The notes below the pieces were generated by a model. It searched no databases. It was not told the origin of the DNA and saw only the letters and a program-made list of their open reading frames with translations. A DNA stretch of 11,433 bases, taken from assembly GCA_903847195.1 (NCBI GenBank), contig CAINCZ010000014.1, positions 1-11,433 on the forward strand. Direction: 5' to 3'. The position numbers and the translations under genes were made by a program. Positions 6,934 through 11,433 of the stretch are shown here, in pieces. Each line of letters begins with the position of its first letter. Positions within the stretch are counted from its first letter, which is position 1. Origin of the DNA: an uncultured Acidobacteriota bacterium. Lineage in GTDB: Bacteria > Acidobacteriota > Terriglobia > Terriglobales > CAINCZ01.

Positions 6934-6939
6934 CCTCCT
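6934..6939 (-). promoter_or_regulatory. Perfect Shine-Dalgarno AGGAGG deciding a TTG start
   Basis: AGGAGG is the strongest ribosome site in the window. It lies inside the longest open frame of the second FkbM gene, 9 bases before an in-frame TTG at 6924. A GTG two codons further on (6918) would be 15 bases away. The upstream ATG at 6987 has no comparable site. Confidence 0.7.
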
Positions 6940-7033
6940 GGGTTGGAACGCGCTTGCGTGACGTGGCACAACCCACGGCACCGGCAAGGCCAGATGACTA
7001 ACCGTATCTCAACGCCGTCATACCAAAACCGGA

Positions 7034-7900
7034 TCATTGACCGTCCAACTTCGGTTGAGGCCCTTTGGGATGAACCGCCACGAGATTGCCGTGCCAGGGC
7101 GGCAATGCGGCGACTGGCGACAGCACCCCGCCGTCGAGATGATGGATTTTATAGCCCAGGGAACTGAGTTGGTTGAAACAGGACGCCGCGTCGCCGTTGC
7201 GAAGGGCGATCGGCGCGTTGATCTCGAAGATGACGATCGGCCGGAACCGCTCCAGCGTTGCGCGTCCGCCCGACACCACCCGCGGCTCCGCACCTTCCAC
7301 GTCGATTTTTAGGCAGTCAAGTCGGGCTAACGCGTGCTCGGCGGCCAGGACGTCGAGCGTCGTCAGCCGGACAGTCTCGCTTGTTGCGGCGCTCTCGTCC
7401 ACCAACAGCGAGTATGCCTGCGGATCGTCGCCAAGTGCGACGTGATGTAGTTGCGCCTCGCCCGGAGCATCGGCTAGTGCCGCCTCGACGACCCACACCT
7501 GTGGGAGGCGATTGAGTGCGAGGTTGCTGCGCAGCTGCCCGACCGATTCGGCACCAGGCTCAACCGCGATTACCAGCCCCGCCGGACCGACGAGATGCGC
7601 CGCCTTGAGCGAGAATAGGCCTATGTTGGCGCCGACATCGACGAGGACGCCACGTGGGCCCACGAACCACTGCAGCGCGGCGAGTTCAGGCTCGACGCGG
7701 TCGCGCAGTAGGAAGGCCCCGACCGATGTATAGCGCAGGTCGGGCGGCACACGCAGTCGCGGCCCTCCTGGGAGCAGGCGAAACGAAGGCGCGCGGCCGA
7801 TCGTCACGCAAGCCGCCCAGATGGCGGCCCGCGCGAGTGTCGCAGCCGGCGCGGCGCGGAAGCCAGGATGTGCCGCCAGGCGGCGGATCTTACGTATCAT
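7034..7900 (-). CDS. FkbM-family methyltransferase (first of two)
   Basis: SAM-dependent methyltransferase of 288 residues, probably O-methylating a sugar of the repeat unit. The motifs are clear: SAM-binding motif I VDVGANIG at 87-94, the acidic strand end VEPG at 113-116, LKIDVEGAE at 197-205 (the FkbM signature KIDVEG) and IFEIN at 224-228. A hydrophobic, basic N-terminal stretch (ARAAIWAACVTIGR) precedes the domain; it is too short and broken to call a membrane helix with confidence. The ATG at 7900 overlaps the transferase stop by 4 bases. A longer in-frame start at 8014 would run 118 bases into the transferase gene and adds residues unlike the family. A GGAG lies 14 bases upstream, rather far, consistent with coupling. 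It shares only the core motifs with the second FkbM protein, so the pair is not a recent duplication. Confidence 0.88.
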   Translation of the reverse strand: MIRKIRRLAAHPGFRAAPAATLARAAIWAACVTIGRAPSFRLLPGGPRLRVPPDLRYTSVGAFLLRDRVEPELAALQWFVGPRGVLVDVGANIGLFSLKAAHLVGPAGLVIAVEPGAESVGQLRSNLALNRLPQVWVVEAALADAPGEAQLHHVALGDDPQAYSLLVDESAATSETVRLTTLDVLAAEHALARLDCLKIDVEGAEPRVVSGGRATLERFRPIVIFEINAPIALRNGDAASCFNQLSSLGYKIHHLDGGVLSPVAALPPWHGNLVAVHPKGPQPKLDGQ

Positions 7901-9087
7901 GGTGTTGGGACAAACTCCGTGAAACCCGCGGCCGACAAAGCCTCGGCTGCCCAATAACGGCCCGTGTTCAATGGCCCCCTCCGCCCGGAAAGGACCAAGT
8001 CGACGGTCTTCCACACGATCCTGGCGTCAAGCCAAAGCGACCAGTTTTCGATGTATTCCAGATCCTTGGAAACCGCCCACGCGGCCTTTTCCAGGGTGTA
8101 GATACCGCTGCGAGAGCCGCTGACCTGCGCCAGGCCGGTCAGGCCGGGTTTCACTTTGTGACGCTCGATGTACTGTACTACCGCATCGGCGTAGCGCCGG
8201 TCGCCAATTCGCATGGTCGTCGCCTGAGGACGCGGTCCAACGATGGACATGCTGCCAGCCAACACGTTGAGCAGCTGCGGCAGCTCGTCGATACTGAAGC
8301 GGCGCAGCACATGGCCGACCCGAGTCACGCGCGGGTCGCGTTGCTGCGTGCCAAGGTAGCCTTCCTGGTCCTGGGCATCCATGACCATGGTACGGAATTT
8401 CAGGATCGAAAACGGTCGGTTGTTAAAGCCAATGCGTTGTTGGCGGAACAGAACACCGCCTGGGCTGTCGAGAACGATAAGCAACGCGACTAGCAGCAAC
8501 AACGGCGCGGTGCCAATCAGCACACCCACAGCGACGACAATGTCGAACAGGCGCTTCATAATTGCGCCCCACCAATGGATTGGCCGCTCGACAAGCACGG
8601 TGACCCGCTCGCCAGCCACGAACGCGTAGCGGTCCGGATGATACGATGCATTGGCTTCATCAGCCGTGCCGACAATATCCACCGGCAGCGAACGAAGCCG
8701 GGCCAGGATTTCATTGATTCTGCCGGTTGCGCTGGGCGGCAACGCCAAAATTATCATGGCAGCGGAGTGTGCCCGCACGTAATCTATCAGATCATCGATC
8801 CGGCCGCCGACTTTCACCCAACGCAGACTCGCCGGGCGCCGCCCGGCACGATCGTCAAATACGCCGAGCAGCGAGACCGATCCGTTGCGTTGTTCGTGCA
8901 GCTTTTGCAGGACGCGGCCGGCGTTTTCGGTAAGCCCGACGATGGCGACCTTCCGCGTCCACAGCCGTTGCAACAGCGGCCTGACTTTACGCAACAGGTT
9001 TCGTAGCGCGGCCCCGATTCCTGCGGACGCAGACGCTGCGGCCTCGCGGGGGTTGAACCCGAGCGCCAGTTCATAGAGCTGCGTCAT
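7897..9087 (-). CDS. Initiating undecaprenyl-phosphate sugar phosphotransferase (GumD/WcaJ-like), lacking the N-terminal membrane bundle
   Basis: This enzyme likely transfers a hexose-1-phosphate, probably glucose or galactose, from a UDP-sugar to undecaprenyl phosphate and so starts the repeat unit. The 396-residue protein has a Rossmann-like CoA_binding_3-type domain ([12 protein letters not shown] at 46-57). The bacterial sugar transferase (PF02397-type) core follows: [11 protein letters not shown] with a hydrophobic helix at about 178-206, the helix-breaking DSPG at 207-210, FRQQRIG, KFRTM at 230-234, [10 protein letters not shown] at 262-271 with the Asp-Glu pair, SIVGPRP near 281-287 and KPGLTG at 313-318. 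Full WcaJ/GumD relatives carry about four further N-terminal transmembrane helices and run to roughly 460-480 residues. Here the N-terminus is only a short soluble-looking stretch. Its TGA overlaps the next ATG (ATGA), so the two are coupled. Sugar specificity cannot be read from the sequence. Confidence 0.9.
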   Translation of the reverse strand: MTQLYELALGFNPREAAASASAGIGAALRNLLRKVRPLLQRLWTRKVAIVGLTENAGRVLQKLHEQRNGSVSLLGVFDDRAGRRPASLRWVKVGGRIDDLIDYVRAHSAAMIILALPPSATGRINEILARLRSLPVDIVGTADEANASYHPDRYAFVAGERVTVLVERPIHWWGAIMKRLFDIVVAVGVLIGTAPLLLLVALLIVLDSPGGVLFRQQRIGFNNRPFSILKFRTMVMDAQDQEGYLGTQQRDPRVTRVGHVLRRFSIDELPQLLNVLAGSMSIVGPRPQATTMRIGDRRYADAVVQYIERHKVKPGLTGLAQVSGSRSGIYTLEKAAWAVSKDLEYIENWSLWLDARIVWKTVDLVLSGRRGPLNTGRYWAAEALSAAGFTEFVPTP

Positions 9088-9094
9088 GCACCGA

Positions 9095-9098
9095 CCTC
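9095..9098 (-). promoter_or_regulatory. Ribosome binding site GAGG deciding the transferase start
   Basis: GAGG lies 7 bases upstream of the ATG at 9087. This favours 9087 over the ATG 12 codons upstream at 9123, whose extra residues (WRYGCARRGRC) do not look like part of the protein. Confidence 0.6.
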
Positions 9099-9120
9099 GG
9101 CGCGCACACCCATAACGCCA

Positions 9121-9133
9121 CAACCATAGGTTG
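9121..9133. repeat. Small inverted repeat CAACC-ATA-GGTTG
   Basis: Perfect 5-base arms around a 3-base centre, 34 bases upstream of the transferase start, directly followed by the 8-base palindrome GATATATC (9133-9140). It could be an operator half-site pair or a short leader hairpin in the 5' untranslated region. Five-base arms also occur by chance, so the significance rests on its place in the AT-rich leader. Confidence 0.35.
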
Positions 9134-9189
9134 ATATATCTTAAACATACCTTAGTTTTTTAGCTGAATAAAGTTTTTTCTTGAGGTCA
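9121..9189 (-). promoter_or_regulatory. Putative AT-rich promoter/leader region for the transferase operon
   Basis: This is the most AT-rich stretch in an otherwise GC-rich window. It sits 34 to about 100 bases upstream of the transferase ATG at 9087, where a promoter for a second transcription unit would be expected. Read on the minus strand it contains A-tracts (AAAAAA twice), then TTTATT as a weak -35-like hexamer, a 17-base spacer and TATGTT as a -10-like hexamer (4 of 6 matches to TATAAT). GATATATC follows as an alternative -10-like element. No hexamer pair is a strong sigma-70 match and I see no sigma-54 -24/-12 signature. The call rests on position and base composition more than on motif quality. 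Confidence 0.4.
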
Positions 9190-9204
9190 CGCGACAAAGT
9201 CGCG
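9190..9204. repeat. Small inverted repeat CGCGAC-AAA-GTCGCG
   Basis: Perfect 6-base arms around a 3-base centre, at the upstream edge of the AT-rich segment. On neither strand is it followed directly by a T-run, so it does not look like an intrinsic terminator. It could be a protein binding site near the -35 region of the putative promoter. Confidence 0.4.
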
Positions 9205-9628
9205 GCGGGTGCAGGCTCAGCAAGTATGTGCCCAGGTGCAACGCCGTGGCTATGGCCGTCGTGGCTGGTCGGGCGAACTGTAGGAAGTCAATGCCGCGCG
9301 AGCAGCTGATGTTCAGCACCCACTGTACAGCAACCCGAGCAGCGTCGTTTTCTCGGTGCGCATTCCCGTCGACCATCATTCCACATCGGAACGAACCAAC
9401 GTGGGCCGCGGGGCGCTGTCCGGCAATACAATACCTCGGGACCGATCGGCAGTGCGGGCAGCGGGCTTGGCGAGCTGCGAGCAGCGTCGGACGTCGGGTG
9501 CGCGAAGCATGCTCGGACCCTTCCGACAAGCGTGCCCGTTCATGGCGTTCTAATCGCGAAACATGACCGCGGCGGGCATCGTTCGAACCAACGGATGTCC
9601 GGCCGGTCAACCGCGCGGTGCGTGAGCC

Positions 9629-10378
9629 TCAATACATGGCGGCTGGTGCGTTGTTGTTGATCGCATAGCCGAACGAACGGCTGAACGGCAGGAACCGATT
9701 GATGTACTGGTCGATCCAGAGGTCGATTTCGGAGATCCGGTTGCGTGGCACGAAGACGATATCTCCAGGATAAAGCGGCACGTCACCGCTATCGCCAGCC
9801 GTTGAGACGAATTTCTGTAGATTTAATGTGCGCAGCATCGGCCGGTCTTCCGGATTGCGGCGGATCAACACGACCTCGTCCATGCGCGCTTCCGTGCCGA
9901 ATCCCCCCGCAAGCAAGATCGATTCGAGGGCGCCGCGGCGGCCCGGAACAGGATAGGCGCCCGGCTTGCTTACCGAGCCGCCGACGAAGACCAGGGCAGC
10001 CGCCGGATCGTTCAGCGACACCGTGACGATGGGGTCAGTGAGCAGCCGCCGCGCGTTCTGCGTGATCGCCGCCTCGAGCTCCTTCGCCGTCAATCCCGCG
10101 GCCCGCACGTGGCCGGCTGCGCGCAGCCCAATCGTGCCATCCGGGGCAACGATAGCGTCTTCGCCCATCTCCGGCGTGAGCAGGAACTCCACCTTCAGCT
10201 TGTCGCCCGGTTCGAAGCGATAAACCGGCGGGGAGTCGGTCCAGGAGGCGAAGCCCGTCGGGCGGTCCGCCTGAGGGGAGATGCTCTGCGTGGTGCCGCA
10301 GGCCCCCATCCCAATTAGAAGCGCGAACAGGACTAGGGGGACGGCGCAGACGCGAACGCAACGGCTGAGGTGGGACAT
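9629..10378 (-). CDS. Polysaccharide export lipoprotein, Wza/GumB-like
   Basis: Outer-membrane polysaccharide export protein of 249 residues, expected to form the export channel that partners the co-polymerase encoded just upstream. Residues 1-27 are a lipoprotein signal: basic start (SRCVR), hydrophobic core (VPLVLFALLIG), then MGAC with Cys27 as the likely lipidated residue. Met at -3 is not the commonest lipobox residue. A Poly_export (PF02563-type) domain spans about 50-122 (VYRFEPGDKL, then APDGTIGL and a DPIVTVSL strand). One SLBB-type beta-grasp follows at about 128-185 (VFVGGSVSKPGAYPV), then PGDIVFVPR near 205-213 and a C-terminal tail (IDLWIDQYINRFLPF) that could give the amphipathic outer-membrane helix. 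The length and single SLBB match GumB better than the much longer E. coli Wza. The ATG is two bases after the upstream TGA and has no clear Shine-Dalgarno, so translational coupling is likely. Confidence 0.92.
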   Translation of the reverse strand: MSHLSRCVRVCAVPLVLFALLIGMGACGTTQSISPQADRPTGFASWTDSPPVYRFEPGDKLKVEFLLTPEMGEDAIVAPDGTIGLRAAGHVRAAGLTAKELEAAITQNARRLLTDPIVTVSLNDPAAALVFVGGSVSKPGAYPVPGRRGALESILLAGGFGTEARMDEVVLIRRNPEDRPMLRTLNLQKFVSTAGDSGDVPLYPGDIVFVPRNRISEIDLWIDQYINRFLPFSRSFGYAINNNAPAAMY

Positions 10379-10380
10379 GG

Positions 10381-11433
10381 TCAGAGCAAACGCTCTAGAA
10401 CAGGGGGCAACACTTGCCGCTGCCCGGTGAAAGCGAAACCGAGCAGGTTGCCGCCGGCCGTGACGATGCGTTGGCGGGAGCAGAGGGTTTGATCCGTACG
10501 CGTGTGTTCCGCTCGTATCACCAGGACGTTGCTGTCCACCAGGGCACTCAGGCGCCGGCTGGCGTAATCGTCCTGGCCGACAGGCGCGATGATCAGGATC
10601 ATCTCGAAGCCGGCGCGGAACCGATCAAGCGCCTCCTTAATCTCCTTTGCCCCGGCGTGCACTTCTGCGAGCGCGGCCGCGCGAGCATCGTAGGCGACCC
10701 AGAGACGGCGGATGCCGGTGCTGAATGCCATAGTTTCGCCGACCACGGGCTCGGCCCTCTCCGCATCGTTGCCCAGCACCTCCAGATGCCGACGCGACGC
10801 TCCAGCAAGGTCAACGAGCAACGTGCGTCGGCCGAAATCGCGCGCCAACTCGACCGCCACAGCATGTACCAGTTCGGCGCAGTCCTCGCCGTCGGGTGGC
10901 ACGAACTGTACCACCGAGAGCGTCTCGTTGCTGGCCGTATCAACCAACAGGGCTGCCAGGCCAGCCGCCGCGGGGCAACCAGTCGTCGCCAGGAAACGCT
11001 GCCCGGCCGGGAAGTTGGCTAACAGGCGAATGCCGAGGCTGTTCTCCGCCTCGGTGGCATGGATGGGAACGCGGCGCAGCGCGGCAAACGCGAGAACGAT
11101 GGTGGCGGCCGCCACCACGCCGGCGGCGAGTCCGCCCACAACGAGGGCGAGAGCCATCCCCTGTCCGGGGAGTAACGTGGGCTGCTGGACAACGTGCACG
11201 TTACTAGAACGGGCCTCGTCGGCCTTTTCCTCCATACGGGCGGCCGCCTCTCGCGTGGCGAACTGGCGGTACACCCCTTCCAACGCATCGCGCTGACGCA
11301 ACAGCGGCCGCAGCCGAGCATCGGTCACCAGCACCTGGATGGCACGTTCTTCGGCCCGCTGGCGTGTACTTTCCAGCTCCTGCAGCTGCCGGTCCAGTGC
11401 AGCGGCATCCATTTCGGCGGTGACGAGGCGGGA
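10381..11433 (-). CDS. Wzz/GumC/Wzc-like polysaccharide co-polymerase, C-terminal part (partial at window edge)
   Basis: This inner-membrane protein likely controls chain length and couples polymerisation to export. The frame is open to the window edge, so the ATG at 11412 is probably internal and the N-terminus (first transmembrane helix and Wzz domain) lies outside. Counting from that ATG: residues 1-65 are rich in Glu, Arg, Gln and Ala and look like coiled coil. A proline-containing segment (QQPTLLPGQG, 76-85) leads into a transmembrane helix at about 86-112, the usual end of a Wzz periplasmic domain. The cytoplasmic part (about 160-343) has the fold pattern of a CpsD/Wzc tyrosine kinase: strand VVQF at 167-170, TLLVDLAGAS at 197-206 in the Walker A' position and FEMILIIAPVG at 269-279 in the Walker B position. 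The expected GxGKS/T loop reads PPDGEDCAEL instead, with no Lys and no Ser/Thr, and there is no C-terminal tyrosine cluster, so I infer a non-catalytic domain. It ends TGA, two bases before the export lipoprotein start. Confidence 0.85.
   Translation of the reverse strand, partial: SRLVTAEMDAAALDRQLQELESTRQRAEERAIQVLVTDARLRPLLRQRDALEGVYRQFATREAAARMEEKADEARSSNVHVVQQPTLLPGQGMALALVVGGLAAGVVAAATIVLAFAALRRVPIHATEAENSLGIRLLANFPAGQRFLATTGCPAAAGLAALLVDTASNETLSVVQFVPPDGEDCAELVHAVAVELARDFGRRTLLVDLAGASRRHLEVLGNDAERAEPVVGETMAFSTGIRRLWVAYDARAAALAEVHAGAKEIKEALDRFRAGFEMILIIAPVGQDDYASRRLSALVDSNVLVIRAEHTRTDQTLCSRQRIVTAGGNLLGFAFTGQRQVLPPVLERLL

Larger units (their letters stand above)
9088..9628. other. 541-base gap without a convincing gene
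   Basis: This is by far the largest non-coding stretch here, lying between the export lipoprotein and the initiating transferase, both read leftward. Open frames exist on both strands (minus 9610-9152, plus 9228-9566), but their translations are rich in Arg, Cys, Ser and His, lack hydrophobic cores or recognisable motifs, and have no good ribosome site, so I do not call them genes. No remnant of the missing transmembrane part of the transferase can be read in any frame. The last 90 or so bases before the transferase are markedly AT-rich and hold two small inverted repeats, annotated separately. Next to the lipoprotein stop are palindromes CCGGCCGG (9599-9606) and ACCGCGCGGT (9610-9619), but no hairpin followed by a T-run on the minus strand, so no intrinsic terminator can be called. 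Confidence 0.6.

Noticed and set aside
7654..8493. Plus-strand open frame of 279 codons
   Set aside because: It lies opposite the transferase and first FkbM gene, whose motifs are unambiguous. Its translation has no domain pattern and is a typical antisense shadow in GC-rich DNA.
9152..9610. Minus-strand open frame of 152 codons in the gap
   Set aside because: The translation is Arg/His/Ser/Cys-rich, has no ribosome site or recognisable motif, and runs into the AT-rich promoter-like block.
9599..9619. Palindromes CCGGCCGG and ACCGCGCGGT after the export lipoprotein gene as a terminator
   Set aside because: Short GC palindromes are common at this base composition, and no T-run follows on the minus strand.

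Overview
This window reads as part of one GC-rich proteobacterial exopolysaccharide or capsule biosynthesis locus of the Wzx/Wzy-dependent type. Every gene I can support lies on the minus strand, so transcription runs from high to low coordinates. The high G+C content, the GumB/GumC-like secretion proteins and the GumD/WcaJ-type initiating transferase suggest an alpha-, beta- or gammaproteobacterium. An alphaproteobacterium is my best guess, but the sequence alone does not fix the taxon. I see no rRNA, tRNA, CRISPR array, transposase or phage gene.

In order of transcription: (1) 11433-10381 is the C-terminal part of a Wzz/GumC/Wzc-like co-polymerase, cut by the window edge. It has a coiled coil, a second transmembrane helix and a cytoplasmic BY-kinase-like domain that has lost its P-loop. 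(2) 10378-9629 is a short GumB/Wza-like outer-membrane export lipoprotein. (3) 9628-9088 is a 541-base gap without a convincing gene. Its gene-proximal end is unusually AT-rich and carries two small perfect inverted repeats, so it is the best candidate for a second promoter or regulatory leader. (4) 9087-7897 is the initiating polyprenyl-phosphate sugar phosphotransferase, which lacks the usual N-terminal membrane bundle. (5) 7900-7034 and 6924-6148 are two FkbM-family methyltransferases. (6) 6139-5240 is a WecG/TagA/CpsF glycosyltransferase. (7) 5217-4321 is a polysaccharide deacetylase of the kind seen in exosortase/PEP-CTERM-type EPS loci. (8) 4324-3455 is a GNAT acyltransferase. (9) 3454-3236 and 3217-2987 are two small unrecognised ORFs in the same reading frame, separated by one TGA. 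(10) 2990-1638 is a Wzx-like flippase. (11) 1632-403 is a Wzy-like polymerase or O-antigen-ligase-type membrane protein. (12) 398-81 is a small unrecognised protein, followed by a possible further gene starting at 42 and leaving the window.

Together the genes describe a pathway. The phosphotransferase loads the first sugar on undecaprenyl phosphate, and WecG/TagA (plus glycosyltransferases not seen here) extends it. The FkbM, deacetylase and GNAT enzymes could decorate the sugar chain. The flippase turns the unit across the inner membrane, Wzy polymerises it, and the Wzz/Wzc-like and Wza-like proteins control length and export. Gene spacing is tight: there are three 4-base ATGA overlaps (7900/7897, 4324/4321, 2990/2987), one directly abutting TGA-ATG, and several gaps under 15 bases. 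This indicates a translationally coupled operon from 9087 to at least 81.

I did not find a clearly new biological system. The points most worth a second look are the degenerate kinase domain, the missing membrane bundle of the initiating transferase, the two small same-frame ORFs between the GNAT enzyme and the flippase, the unrecognised downstream protein, and the isolated AT-rich leader.
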